DNA of 64,000 nt from Agitococcus sp. GTDB taxonomy: Bacteria; Pseudomonadota; Gammaproteobacteria; Pseudomonadales; Moraxellaceae. Numbering within the stretch: the first letter of the stretch is position 1; each line of letters starts with the position of its first letter. Shown one piece after another: positions 1-9,466 of the stretch. The notes under the pieces are model-generated. The model was not told where the DNA came from. It was given only the letters and a program-made list of their open reading frames with translations, and did not search any database. A program made the position numbers and the translations under genes. The stretch spans positions 17,395-81,394 of the forward strand of contig JAUSLJ010000048.1 in NCBI GenBank assembly GCA_030646715.1, given 5' to 3'.

Positions 1-50
1 CCCGTTGCACTGTCATGAGTGCGATATCGAAAGGCAATTTGATCAGACAT
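1..50 (-). CDS. 5' end of an unidentified gene leaving the left edge
   Basis: An ATG at 48-50 on the minus strand is preceded five bases upstream by a perfect GGAGG Shine-Dalgarno. The frame is open to the window edge and reads MSDQIAFRYRTHDSATG. I do not recognise the protein from 17 residues. Its ribosome site lies inside a 15-bp perfect inverted repeat (56-92), so its translation or transcription is probably controlled there. It would be transcribed away from cadA. Confidence 0.55.
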   Translation of the reverse strand, partial: MSDQIAFRYRTHDSAT

Positions 51-55
51 AATAG

Positions 56-92
56 CCTCCAAAAAGATATATTAAAGATATCTTTTTGGAGG
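56..92 (-). promoter_or_regulatory. 15-bp perfect inverted repeat covering the SD of the left-edge gene
   Basis: CCTCCAAAAAGATAT (56-70) is exactly repeated in inverse orientation at 78-92, with a 7-base loop. Read on the minus strand, the 3' arm ends in GGAGG, the ribosome binding site of the gene starting at 50. A transcript would bury the SD in an AT-rich stem, like an RNA thermometer or other translational switch. At the DNA level the same dyad could be an operator. It is unlikely to be a terminator because the stem is AT-rich and sits directly before a start codon. Confidence 0.6.
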
Positions 93-109
93 GTTGTTGT
101 CAATGTCGC

Positions 110-2434
110 TTATTTACTTTGGCGAGCACGCAGTAACCTCAAGCCATTAAACACCACCAACAAACTAGCACCCATATCGGCAAACACTGCCATCCATAAC
201 GTCGCTTGACCACTCAGTGCCAGTACTAAAAACACCGCTTTGATGCCCAATGCCAAGACAATATTTTGCTTCAAGATGCCTGCGGTGCGCTGACTCAACA
301 TAATAAAATCGGCAATCTTGCGTGGATCGTCATCCATAATCGCTACGTCTGCGGTTTCCAACGCCGTCGCCGTCCCTGCCGCACCCATTGCAAAACCAAT
401 GTCGGCACGCGCTAAGGCAGGTGCATCGTTGACACCATCCCCTACCATGCCTACCGCACCATAACGCGTGTTCAATTCAGCAATGGTTGCCTGTTTATCT
501 TCGGGCAAAAGATTGCCGCGTGCATCCTGAATATCCAGTTGTTCGGCAATGAATCGCGCTGTTGCGGGATTGTCACCTGTGAGCATCACTGGTTCAATCC
601 CTAGAGCTTTGAGTGCAGCAACGGCCTGTAAACTTTCAGGCCGAATCGTGTCAGCAACCGCAAATATCGCTATTGGACGGGTGGCTGAACACAAGATGAT
701 TGCCGTTTTACCGACATTTTCCAATGCCGCTAATTGAGCCTCTAATGTACGAGAGCAAAGCCCTAGCTCTTCAACCAGACGATGATTACCCAAATGCCAA
801 GGCTGGCCATTGATTGTGCCTTTGACACCCCTCCCATTAAGCACAGCAAAATCTTCAACGGATTGGCTCTTAACATTAGATTGACGCTCTTTCCAACCCA
901 AAACCACCGCTTTAGCTACAGGGTGTGTACTGTTTCCATCTAGGCTTGCGGCAATCAATAATGCTTCTTCAATCGCCATATCAGCAACAGCAATCGTGTC
1001 AGTGAGTATCGGTTTGCCTTGGGTTAAAGTGCCAGTTTTATCAAGGGCAACGACTTTTAATAACCGTCCACCCTCAAGATGAACTCCACCTTTGATTAAA
1101 ATACCGTGTTTCGCCGCAGCCGCCAGACCACTAACAACCGTAATCGGCGTTGAGATCACCAAGGCACAAGGACAGGCAATCACCAGTAACACCAATGCTT
1201 CATATAGCCATGCACTCCACGTCCCGCCCATGAGCAATGGCCCGAAGATGGCAACAGCCGCCGCAAGCACAACAACGGCAGGCGTATAATAATGAGCAAA
1301 TTGATCGACAAAACGCTGTGTAGGTGCGCGTTGCGACTGGGCATTTTGAATGGCGGCGGCAATACGAGCCAACGTACTTTCACTCGCCGTTGCCGTGACA
1401 ATCGCTTCAACCACCCCGTCGGTGACAATACTCCCTGCATACAGGGCATCGCCTATCTGTTTATCAACGGGTAGGCTTTCGCCAGTAATCGGGGCTTGAT
1501 TCAGTGCAGCACGCCCAGAGTCAACGCGAGCATCCAATGGTACGCGTGCGCCCGTGCGGACACGGATACGACTATTTAGAGCCACTTGTGCAACAGGGAC
1601 TTCCTGCCACATATCGCCTTGTTGTACCTCGGCGGTATCTGGTGCTAACGCGGTTAAGGCTTTGATGGCATTGCGTGCGCGTTCCAGAGACAAGGCTTCG
1701 ATAGCCTCAGCAACAGCAAACAAAAAGATGACCATCGCTGCTTCTGGCCATTTGCCAATGACCACCGCGCCTGCAACCGCCAGCGACATTAAAAAATAAA
1801 TATTCAATGTTAAATTACTGAGAGCAATCCAGCCTTTTTTTAGAATCGGTAAGCCTGTACTGACGATAGAAGCCGCAGCCATTACCATGACTGGCCAACT
1901 GGTATCTTGCCCAATCTGCCACGCCAACACTTCCGCGCCGATGGCGGTCACCCCGCTCACCGCCAGCAAGATTTTCTTTTTGCCATCCAGTGATGGTGCG
2001 ACTGGTGTTGAAGCAACGCCTGTTAGCAGCAACTTCGGTGCCATATCAATGGCCTGTAACGCCTTGGCAATCACCCCCTCATCATCAAGCTGGTGATACA
2101 CCGTCAATTCTCTGTCGAGCAAATTGAAATCCAAACGCTTGATGCCCGACATCACTTCCAGTTTGTTGCGAATCAGCCGCTCTTCGGTCGGACAATCCAT
2201 GTTGTCGATACGGTAACGTACGGAACGAGCATCTACAGGCACAATAGCCGTTTCAGCATTTGTCTCTTTGCCACTTATAGCCTCAGAACTACAACAAGCA
2301 TCGGCATGGGTATGTACATCGCTGGTTTTAATGATAACAACGGGAGCAACGGCTGGAGTATGACAATCTGTTGAACTGCAACAAGCTGTTTTGGGCAGTG
2401 CAGATTGAGCGTTTAGTGGGTCATGTTGGCTCAT
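110..2434 (-). CDS. cadA: Cd2+/Zn2+/Pb2+-exporting P1B-type ATPase
   Basis: This 774-residue inner-membrane ATPase pumps divalent soft metals out of the cytoplasm. The N-terminus holds two Cys-Cys-Ser-Ser clusters (about residues 18 and 47) and an HMA-type domain with the DCPTEE metal motif near residue 80. The P1B core follows: the CPC transport motif (IACPCALV, about 420), the phosphorylation site DKTGTLT (about 465), an HP motif (STHPVAKA) and GDGVNDAP (about 665). The aspartate in the last membrane segment (FADMGASLL) is typical of the Zn/Cd/Pb subgroup rather than copper pumps. The ATG at 2434 is the only start that keeps the Cys-rich tail. It is divergent from cadR across a MerR-type promoter. 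Confidence 0.95.
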   Translation of the reverse strand: MSQHDPLNAQSALPKTACCSSTDCHTPAVAPVVIIKTSDVHTHADACCSSEAISGKETNAETAIVPVDARSVRYRIDNMDCPTEERLIRNKLEVMSGIKRLDFNLLDRELTVYHQLDDEGVIAKALQAIDMAPKLLLTGVASTPVAPSLDGKKKILLAVSGVTAIGAEVLAWQIGQDTSWPVMVMAAASIVSTGLPILKKGWIALSNLTLNIYFLMSLAVAGAVVIGKWPEAAMVIFLFAVAEAIEALSLERARNAIKALTALAPDTAEVQQGDMWQEVPVAQVALNSRIRVRTGARVPLDARVDSGRAALNQAPITGESLPVDKQIGDALYAGSIVTDGVVEAIVTATASESTLARIAAAIQNAQSQRAPTQRFVDQFAHYYTPAVVVLAAAVAIFGPLLMGGTWSAWLYEALVLLVIACPCALVISTPITVVSGLAAAAKHGILIKGGVHLEGGRLLKVVALDKTGTLTQGKPILTDTIAVADMAIEEALLIAASLDGNSTHPVAKAVVLGWKERQSNVKSQSVEDFAVLNGRGVKGTINGQPWHLGNHRLVEELGLCSRTLEAQLAALENVGKTAIILCSATRPIAIFAVADTIRPESLQAVAALKALGIEPVMLTGDNPATARFIAEQLDIQDARGNLLPEDKQATIAELNTRYGAVGMVGDGVNDAPALARADIGFAMGAAGTATALETADVAIMDDDPRKIADFIMLSQRTAGILKQNIVLALGIKAVFLVLALSGQATLWMAVFADMGASLLVVFNGLRLLRARQSK

Positions 2435-2464
2435 GATGATGTACCTAATGTTGACAATACCCTC

Positions 2465-2495
2465 ATTAAACAGTCTATAGTTACTACAGGGTCAA
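2465..2495 (-). promoter_or_regulatory. MerR-type cadA promoter and operator
   Basis: On the minus strand a -35 TTGACC (2490-2495) and a -10 TTTAAT (2465-2470) are separated by exactly 19 bp, the overlong spacer typical of MerR-family targets. The spacer contains the dyad CTGTAGTAACTATAG, close to known CadR/PbrR/ZntR-type operators. CadR bound here should twist the DNA to allow transcription of cadA when metal is present. The cadR promoter must overlap it on the other strand. Confidence 0.8.
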
Positions 2496-2515
2496 GCTTT
2501 TTCAGGAAATTAATC

Positions 2516-2977
2516 ATGCGTATTGGCGAGTTGGCGCAACGTGGTCATTGTGATGTCGAAACCATCCGTTTTTATGAACAGGAAAAACTGTTAGATACAC
2601 CAATGCGTGAGGCTAATGGCTATCGCAGCTATACCGATGCTCATCTGCTTCAACTCAAATTCATTCGTCATTGCCGCTCATTAGACATGGGTTTGCCCGA
2701 TGTCCGCAGGTTACGTCAGTTTCAGAGTAATCCTGAACTGGTCTGTGATGACATCAATGAACTGATTGATAGCCAGATTACGCGGATTCATCAACAGATA
2801 GAGTCGTTACGTTTGCTGGAGCAGCAATTGCATACGCTGCGTGATAGTTGCCATCACCATGAAAAAATCCGTGACTGCGGTATTCTGAAAAATCTGGAGC
2901 AAGCGGCGAAGGGAGAAAATTGTGATTGCCATGCTGACGTTGGGATAAAGAAAGAAGCTGTTATGCACCAACATTAA
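2516..2977 (+). CDS. cadR: MerR-family Cd(II)/Pb(II)-responsive regulator
   Basis: A 153-residue regulator with an N-terminal MerR helix-turn-helix (MRIGELAQRGHCDVETIRFY), a dimerisation helix and a metal site typical of CadR/PbrR: Cys around residue 77 (LVCDD), then Cys-His-His-His and DCGIL (about 112-120). The C-terminal tail is Cys/His-rich (CDCHAD...HQH), as in CadR. I chose the ATG at 2516 because the family always begins M-[RK]-IG-[ED]-LA; an in-frame extension to 2423 would run through the promoter dyad. Divergent from cadA, which it should control. Confidence 0.93.
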   Translation: MRIGELAQRGHCDVETIRFYEQEKLLDTPMREANGYRSYTDAHLLQLKFIRHCRSLDMGLPDVRRLRQFQSNPELVCDDINELIDSQITRIHQQIESLRLLEQQLHTLRDSCHHHEKIRDCGILKNLEQAAKGENCDCHADVGIKKEAVMHQH

Positions 2978-3004
2978 GCGGGTACATAACAGCAAACTAA
3001 CGGA

Positions 3005-4258
3005 TTAGTCGATAGTCCCATTCAACCAGTCTGGCCAAAGTAATTTGGCATTTAGTAATAAACGGTAATACGAACGTAAAGCCGCAACTTTGGCACTGGT
3101 GGCATCCTCAGCCGCCATTAACGCTTGTCGTCGCGCCAACAACAGTAGTTGCACATCACCCTCACCCAGTTGATACGCTTTTTGTGTCAGTTTGGCATTA
3201 TCAAACAAAGTGGTTGCTGCTTGTTGCGCAAGTTGCCAGCGTTCAAAATAACCCGTAGCCGCCGTATAACTGGCTTGAATAGCCGCCCGTTGTTCGCGTT
3301 CAGTTAAGGTCAAGTTTTGGCGAGCAACACTCACTTGTGCTTGCTGCCGCTCGACTTCCAGTGATCGACGTTTGCTGGTGATGGGAATACTGGCCGTTAC
3401 ACCAATCAACTTTTCACTGCCATAGGCTTCCCTGCCTGTAAACACACCAAAAGTCGGATCAGGCCGTTGTTCCGCTTTGGCACGTTGCGCTAGGGCTTCG
3501 GCACTGGCGACTTGTGCTTGCGCTAACGTCAGTTGATCGTTCACCGCGAGCATCCGCGTTTGCCACCACGATAAATCTTGTGGCACGGCAATTGGCTCTG
3601 GCAGTGCCGTCGTTTTAGCTTCTTCCGTGGCTTGATAACGAGCGGCTAAAAACGTCCATGCCGTGACTTCGGCATTCTTGGCTTCACTGACCTGTCGCTG
3701 AATAGCAATTAACTCCGCACTCGCCAGACGTTGTTCCAGCACGGCGGCATCACCACTTTTGACTCGTTTGCCGACGACAGCGACATTATCTTCAATACTG
3801 CTTTGTTGACTCAGCAGTAACGTTTTACGCGCATCGGCAGCCAGCCAGTCAAACCACGCATTAAGCAATGCTTCTGCCGCTTCACGGCGAGCTTGTTGAT
3901 ATTCTGCGGGAGCTATCAAATGAATGGCCTTGGCACTGGCTTCATCCGCTTTAACTTTGTTGGGTAGGCGAAAAGTCCGTTCCAGCCCGACATTCCACTC
4001 ATTGGAGTTTGAGCCAGTACCTGTATCGCGACGTTGATAAGTGCCATTAGCCACCCATTCGTAAGGCGGCAGCACGAGTTGAGCAGCCTCAATTTTAGCA
4101 GCGGCCAAAGCGTTGTCAGCACTGACCAAGGCGGGGTCATTGGTCAGCCAGCGTAGTGCTGTTGACTCTGGCAACACCAGTGGAATAGCGACATCCGCCG
4201 CAGAGGTCAAACCCATGCTTAACAACAGAGGTAAAAGCGAAAAGTAACGTAGTGTCAT
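3005..4258 (-). CDS. czcC: Outer-membrane factor of Czc-type RND efflux (CzcC)
   Basis: About 417 residues of the TolC/OEP family, forming the outer-membrane channel of the czc system. It has a signal peptide (MTLRYFSLLPLLLSMGLTS) and two TolC-like halves rich in Ala/Gln heptads. The ATG at 4258 overlaps the stop codon of the upstream DUF3240 gene as TAATG, so translation is probably coupled; an in-frame ATG at 4294 lies inside that gene and is less likely. It is the last gene of the order B-A-DUF3240-C. Confidence 0.9.
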   Translation of the reverse strand: MTLRYFSLLPLLLSMGLTSAADVAIPLVLPESTALRWLTNDPALVSADNALAAAKIEAAQLVLPPYEWVANGTYQRRDTGTGSNSNEWNVGLERTFRLPNKVKADEASAKAIHLIAPAEYQQARREAAEALLNAWFDWLAADARKTLLLSQQSSIEDNVAVVGKRVKSGDAAVLEQRLASAELIAIQRQVSEAKNAEVTAWTFLAARYQATEEAKTTALPEPIAVPQDLSWWQTRMLAVNDQLTLAQAQVASAEALAQRAKAEQRPDPTFGVFTGREAYGSEKLIGVTASIPITSKRRSLEVERQQAQVSVARQNLTLTEREQRAAIQASYTAATGYFERWQLAQQAATTLFDNAKLTQKAYQLGEGDVQLLLLARRQALMAAEDATSAKVAALRSYYRLLLNAKLLWPDWLNGTID

Positions 4259-4557
4259 TATAATGCTCCTCTGGACATGACATGAGTCATCCAAAACAAC
4301 ACGCCAGAGTTCGCAAACATGACGCGCAACTCTGCTAGTAATGACTCGGCATCTTCGTCGCTTAATAACGCCTGTATCAGTACTGCGTCACCCCGTCCCA
4401 ATACCTGTTCGCCTTGGTCAAGATCACCAATATGGCCACCATGACTCGCCGCAGCTTGGCTAACAAAGATCGAGATTTTCGGGTGCATCAATAATTGATC
4501 TAATAGTTTCTCTTCCAGTTCGGGAGAGCCTAATAAATTCAGGCAAACATCAGTCAT
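4258..4557 (-). CDS. DUF3240 small cytosolic protein of the czc operon
   Basis: A protein of about 99 residues starting MTDVCLNLLGSPELEEKLLD. It fits the DUF3240 family, small PII-like ferredoxin-fold proteins found next to CzcA/CusA pumps. There is no signal peptide. Its start overlaps the czcA stop (ATGACTGA, 4550-4557) and its stop overlaps the czcC start, so it is translationally locked into the operon. A metal-sensing or pump-modulating role is only an inference from family and position. Confidence 0.8.
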   Translation of the reverse strand: MTDVCLNLLGSPELEEKLLDQLLMHPKISIFVSQAAASHGGHIGDLDQGEQVLGRGDAVLIQALLSDEDAESLLAELRVMFANSGVLFWMTHVMSRGAL

Positions 4558-7500
4558 GGCGCGCCTCCTTGAAAGCGTAGCGGGCATAGAGCATCGGTAA
4601 AATAATAAGGGTTAACGCAGTCGCCGTAATCAAACCACCAATCACGACTATCGCCAGTGGCCGCTGAATTTCTGAGCCTGGGCCTGTGGCAAATAACAGC
4701 GGCAACAAACCAAAAGCGGTAATGGCTGCCGTCATCAACACGGGTCGTAACCGTCTTTTTGCTCCTTCGCGCACCACCTGATCTATGCTTAAACCTTCGG
4801 CATGGAGCTGATTAAAATAACTCACCATCACCACACCATTGAGAACGGCAATACCAAGCAAGGCGATAAAACCCACGGAGGCGGGAACTGAAAGATATTC
4901 ACCCGTCAGCCATAAGCCCATAATGCCGCCGACCAGCGCAAAGGGAATATTACTGAGCACCAATAACGCTTGGCGTAACGACCTAAAACTGGAAAACAGC
5001 AGAATAAAAATCAGTAACAAGGCGATGGGGGTAACGATACCCAAACGCGCTGCTGCCCTTTGCTGATTCTCGAATTGACCGCCAAAGCTGAGCCTATAAC
5101 CGTCTGGTAATTTCACTTTAGCGGCGATGGTGCGTTTGGACTCTTCGACAAAACCGACCAAATCACGGCCTGTGACGTTGGCAACAACTACGCTGTAACG
5201 ACTGCCTAACTCACGGTCTATTTTGACGGGACCCGCCACGCGCTCCAGTCGGGCAATGGTGTTTAGGGGGATGGATTCGCCCGCAGGATTGGTAATACGC
5301 AGATTGGCAAAATCGCCTGGTGACATCCGCAACTCTTCCGAACCACGAATCTGGATAGGCACACGACGAACCCCTTCAAGTACAGTCCCTGCCTCTACGC
5401 CCTGAAGTTGCAGCCGCAGTGCTTCCTGCACCTCTTCGACTGATAAACCAAAACGCCCTGCCGCCAGTCGGTCAACAACGACACTGAGATACTGGACACC
5501 ATCGTTAACAACGGTATAAACATCCTGATTTCCTGAAACGGTTTTCAATGAGGCTTCAATTTCACCCGCTAACCGATTGAGTGTCGTCAGGTCAGGGCCG
5601 AAAATCTTCACCGCGACATCACCACGCACGCCCATAATCATCTCGGAGACGCGCATTTCAATGGGCATGGTGAAGCTATACGCCGTGCCTGGCAGTTGAT
5701 CCAGCACTTTACGCAGTTCATCCAGCAGTTCGTCTTTACTGTCCATACGCCACTCAGAACGTGGTTTCAGAATCAGAAAAGTATCTGTTTGGTTCAACCC
5801 CATCGGGTCAAGGCCAATATCATCAGATCCAGCCCGTGCAACGACACCGATAACTTCAGGCACAGCTTTCATTACTGCTTGCTGAATTTTTAGATCGAGT
5901 GCTGCACTTTCTTCCAGACTAATGGATGGCAGCTTTTCAATGCCCATGACAATATCGCCTTCATCCATCGTCGGGATAAAGGTTTTACCGACTTGCAGGT
6001 AAAGCACGCCAGCTAACACCAGCAACAGACCTGCACCTGCCATCACCACTTTTTGATGGAGAAACGCTTTGTTGAGTAAGGGTTCATAAAGACGCAATAA
6101 CTGACGAGGTAACCACGGTTCTTCATGCGCCACTGATTTCAACAACAAGGAAGCCAATACGGGAATAACCGTTAATGACAGCACTAAAGAACTGCCTAGA
6201 GCAAAGACAATGGTCATGGCAACAGGGACAAAAAACTTGCCTTCCATGCCTTGTAGCGTCAATAACGGCAAAAAGACAATGATGATAATCAGCATACCTG
6301 TGACCACAGGAGCCGCTACTTCACGCACGGCTCTATAGACAATATGCAGACGAGGTAATTTCCCCTTTGATGGGTCATGTGCCAAATGCTGAACGACGTT
6401 TTCCACCACCACCACGGCCGCATCCACGAGCATACCAATGGCAATCGCCAAACCGCCCAGACTCATTAAATTAGCCGACATGCCAACTTGGTGCATCAAA
6501 ATAAACGTCGCCAAGGCCGACAAGGGTAACACCACGGCGACAGTGACCGCTGCACGGACATTACCCAAAAATACGCCCAATAAAATCAGCACCAGCACAA
6601 TCGCTTCACCGAGAGATTGAGTGACCGCACCCACAGCTTTATCCACCAAAGAAGCGCGATTATAAAAGACGCTGAGTTTGGTGCCTTTGGGCAAACTTGG
6701 CATCAGCTCAGTGATTTTGTGTTCGACTCCTGCCACGACTTGACGGGCATTAGCCCCCGCCAATCCCAACACTAAACCTTCAACGGCTTCGCCTTTACCA
6801 CTTTCGGTGACCACACCATTACGGGTCATTTCGCCTATGCGTACTTCGGCAACATCGCTGATACGCACGGGAGTCATGCCATCTACTTTGATAACAATCG
6901 CGCGCAAGTCATCCAGACTGGTGATATTGCCTTCGCTGCGCACCAACAACACTTCCCCACCTTCACGCAACCGCCCTGCCCCGTCATTACGGTTATTGGC
7001 TTCTATTTTCGCTTTCAACACGTCGATGGTGATACCTGCTGCGGCCATGCGTACAGGATCTGGCACGACTTCATAACTGCGCGACACTCCACCCAAGACG
7101 TTGACATCAGCTACGCCAGATACGGTGCGTAATGCAGGTCTAATCACCCAGTCGAGCAGAGACTTACGTTCCATCAGGCTCATATTGGGATTATCGACGG
7201 TGAACTGAAACATCTCGCCCAGTGGGGTGGTGATTGGAGCCATACCGCCTTCTAAGGTTGAAGGCAGATCGGACATCACTCCTGACAGACGTTCCGCGAC
7301 TTGCTGGCGCGCCCAATAAATATCAGTACCATCATTGAAGGTCAGGGTAATATCGACAATTCCGTATTTAACGGTAGTACGCAGCATCTCTTGTTTAGGA
7401 ATACCGAGCATTTCCGTTTCAATCGGCACGGCAACACGGTTTTCCACTTCTTCTGGGGTCATGCCTGGGGCTTTGAGAATGATTTTTACCTGTGTACTGG

Positions 7501-7627
7501 CGACATCAGGAAAAGCATCAATGGGAATTTGCTGAAAGGCATACCACCCCATGCCTGACAGCAAGGCGGCGAGTATGAGAATAAACACCCGTTGCGCGAG
7601 CGCAAATTGAATAAGTCTGGTAATCAT
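4550..7627 (-). CDS. czcA: HME-RND heavy-metal efflux pump, CzcA/CnrA-like
   Basis: A 1025-residue inner-membrane proton-driven RND pump. It has the usual architecture: TM1, a large periplasmic porter domain, TM2-6, a second porter domain, TM7-12. TM4 reads AIAIGMLVDAAVVVVENV, keeping the Asp and Glu of the proton path. It lacks the first Asp of the classical CzcA DFG motif, so the exact substrate is less sure. The methionine triad of CusA is not conserved, and GVRGDVAVKIFG resembles CzcA/CnrA, arguing for a divalent metal (Co/Zn/Cd/Ni). The gene follows czcB after 3 bases. Confidence 0.92.
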   Translation of the reverse strand: MITRLIQFALAQRVFILILAALLSGMGWYAFQQIPIDAFPDVASTQVKIILKAPGMTPEEVENRVAVPIETEMLGIPKQEMLRTTVKYGIVDITLTFNDGTDIYWARQQVAERLSGVMSDLPSTLEGGMAPITTPLGEMFQFTVDNPNMSLMERKSLLDWVIRPALRTVSGVADVNVLGGVSRSYEVVPDPVRMAAAGITIDVLKAKIEANNRNDGAGRLREGGEVLLVRSEGNITSLDDLRAIVIKVDGMTPVRISDVAEVRIGEMTRNGVVTESGKGEAVEGLVLGLAGANARQVVAGVEHKITELMPSLPKGTKLSVFYNRASLVDKAVGAVTQSLGEAIVLVLILLGVFLGNVRAAVTVAVVLPLSALATFILMHQVGMSANLMSLGGLAIAIGMLVDAAVVVVENVVQHLAHDPSKGKLPRLHIVYRAVREVAAPVVTGMLIIIIVFLPLLTLQGMEGKFFVPVAMTIVFALGSSLVLSLTVIPVLASLLLKSVAHEEPWLPRQLLRLYEPLLNKAFLHQKVVMAGAGLLLVLAGVLYLQVGKTFIPTMDEGDIVMGIEKLPSISLEESAALDLKIQQAVMKAVPEVIGVVARAGSDDIGLDPMGLNQTDTFLILKPRSEWRMDSKDELLDELRKVLDQLPGTAYSFTMPIEMRVSEMIMGVRGDVAVKIFGPDLTTLNRLAGEIEASLKTVSGNQDVYTVVNDGVQYLSVVVDRLAAGRFGLSVEEVQEALRLQLQGVEAGTVLEGVRRVPIQIRGSEELRMSPGDFANLRITNPAGESIPLNTIARLERVAGPVKIDRELGSRYSVVVANVTGRDLVGFVEESKRTIAAKVKLPDGYRLSFGGQFENQQRAAARLGIVTPIALLLIFILLFSSFRSLRQALLVLSNIPFALVGGIMGLWLTGEYLSVPASVGFIALLGIAVLNGVVMVSYFNQLHAEGLSIDQVVREGAKRRLRPVLMTAAITAFGLLPLLFATGPGSEIQRPLAIVVIGGLITATALTLIILPMLYARYAFKEARHD

Positions 7628-7630
7628 GGC

Positions 7631-8743
7631 TTATTCTTCCTCCGCCCCACCGACACCTTGCCACGCCGCTTTCAGGGCAATGACACTGGTTGCGGCAATA
7701 CGGTCACCCGCTTTCAGCGTACCGCTGACCTTGGCGCGTTGACCTGCGCTGGCGACAACCTGAATCGGGATGGCGTTAAAATTGCCTTTATCACGCACAA
7801 AAACCACCACTTGCTGACCTTGACGGGCGATAGAGGCAATCGGAATATCCCACGCCGCGCCCGTAGGTACAGGTAATTCCACTTGCACAAAATCACCCAA
7901 ACGCAGTGCTGTTGCTCCACTGGTGACTTTGGCGCGCACATGGGCGGTTTGGCCATTACCCGTTAATGGACTCACGCTCAACACCATGCCCTCGGCACCA
8001 CCTGCGATATGCAACTTATGCCCTGTCGTCCAGCGTGAAGCTTCACCACTGGGGATTTGCACATCCAGCCATAAGGTGTCGAGTTTGGCGAGCTGCAACA
8101 ACGGATCGGCAGCGACCACACGTTGCCCTAATTTGGCGTTCAGGCCAGTAACCGTTGCCGATGTCTTAGCAGTAACCGTCAGTTCATTACTAACGACACC
8201 CTTCTCCGTCATACGGCGCAACTCTGCCTTGCTCACGCCCGACAGTGTCAACATCGCTTGTGCTTGATTAAGCACGGCTTCGGCATCACGTTGCGCTGAT
8301 TCGGCTTCATCGACACGCCGTTGCGGAATAATGCCCTCGTTAAATAATGCCCGTTCACGGGTAGCCGTCGCTTTGACCAGCCGCAGCCGATTAGCCGCTT
8401 GCACCAAGGCCAGTTGCTGTTCGCCCAATTGCGGACTACTTAACACCACTAACGGCGCACCCACCGCAACACGCTGGTTTTCTTGCACTAGAATCTGACT
8501 GACTAAACCCGCTACAGGTGCGCTGACGACCTGCTCCTGTTGTGGCGGCAGAATAACTTGAGCAGGAAAACGTGTGCCAACGGTATCGGGCTGGCGTTTT
8601 AATTCCACCAGCTCAATGCCTAAAGCACGCATCTGGTCATCAGAAATGGCGAAGGTGTTGGATGCTTCTTTGGCAAATAGATAAGGGGAGGCACTGAGTA
8701 GCATAATGGCTACAGCACCTAGAGAGGGACGAAAAAAAGACAT
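7631..8743 (-). CDS. czcB: Periplasmic adaptor (membrane fusion protein) CzcB
   Basis: About 370 residues linking the CzcA pump to the CzcC channel. It has an N-terminal signal/anchor (MSFFRPSLGAVAIMLLSAS), a lipoyl/barrel-sandwich half motif (PVAGLVSQILV), a helical hairpin and a second lipoyl half (TAKTSATVTGL), then beta-barrel domains. I chose the ATG at 8743, which has GAGG six bases upstream, over the in-frame TTG at 8755. First efflux gene of the operon. Confidence 0.9.
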   Translation of the reverse strand: MSFFRPSLGAVAIMLLSASPYLFAKEASNTFAISDDQMRALGIELVELKRQPDTVGTRFPAQVILPPQQEQVVSAPVAGLVSQILVQENQRVAVGAPLVVLSSPQLGEQQLALVQAANRLRLVKATATRERALFNEGIIPQRRVDEAESAQRDAEAVLNQAQAMLTLSGVSKAELRRMTEKGVVSNELTVTAKTSATVTGLNAKLGQRVVAADPLLQLAKLDTLWLDVQIPSGEASRWTTGHKLHIAGGAEGMVLSVSPLTGNGQTAHVRAKVTSGATALRLGDFVQVELPVPTGAAWDIPIASIARQGQQVVVFVRDKGNFNAIPIQVVASAGQRAKVSGTLKAGDRIAATSVIALKAAWQGVGGAEEE

Positions 8744-8845
8744 GGCAGTCCTCAAGAGAAAACATAAAAATCAATGGAATAAGAGCGGAAAGCCGCTAAG
8801 GAATAAACGTGAGGAAGCACCGCGCTGAAGGCGGAGCGGAGGCTG

Positions 8846-9310
8846 TCAAATGCGTAGGCGGGTCAACTGGACAATGGCTAGTGAGGAGTTTCGGCTCAAC
8901 GGCGGTGGTTGCTGAGCCAGTAACAGGTTTTTTGCCGTCGTTGTATAAGTAACAGCAGGCGGAGGCAGGTAAGCCCAAAGAGCGTCGGCGACCTGAATCT
9001 TGTTAAGCGGTGGTTTGGCTGTTAATCCCGATGGTTGATGGTCAACACAGACAATTTTAACAACGTGATCGCTATGTTCATGTTCACTACTCGCTTGGCG
9101 TTTATCTTGTGCTTGCGGTTCGTGCTGATCCCGATGCCCTTTATGATGAACCGTCAGCAAATCGCTGGCCTCATCAATCATGATGATGTTTGGGTACGGG
9201 TCTTGCTGGACGAGCTGATTAATGAGCAGCACATTTCCCAGACAGGTCGATGTCCACAGATAACTGAGCAGGCATAATAGCTGCACAACAAGTCGGGACA
9301 CTGCAACCAT
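8846..9310 (-). CDS. Small secreted His-containing protein upstream of czcB (CzcI-like position)
   Basis: About 154 residues with a hydrophobic N-terminus (MVAVSRLVVQLLCLLSYLW), a His/Gln/Glu-rich middle (HHKGHRDQHEPQAQ, EHEHSDHVVK) and a Pro-rich C-terminus (QQPPPLSRN). I recognise no domain. It heads the czc operon, where Cupriavidus systems carry the regulatory periplasmic protein CzcI; any CzcI role is inferred from position. The ATG at 9310 is preferred over the TTG at 9349; the ribosome site is weak. Confidence 0.6.
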   Translation of the reverse strand: MVAVSRLVVQLLCLLSYLWTSTCLGNVLLINQLVQQDPYPNIIMIDEASDLLTVHHKGHRDQHEPQAQDKRQASSEHEHSDHVVKIVCVDHQPSGLTAKPPLNKIQVADALWAYLPPPAVTYTTTAKNLLLAQQPPPLSRNSSLAIVQLTRLRI

Positions 9311-9466
9311 AAGAAAATAATGCCTGTACGAGGGTGAAACGAGATTCAAGGATGCTAATTATGCCGTAGTTCACAAGGACTTCGGAAGTAACAACTTGTT
9401 AACCGCCTTAAATATCAGGCTGATAGACCACTTGCTTTATCCTACCCTAGTGGATATGATAAAGCA

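Noticed and set aside
2423..2515. Upstream extension of cadR to an ATG at 2423
   Set aside because: The extension would cover the cadA operator and promoter; the MerR family starts at MRIGELA.
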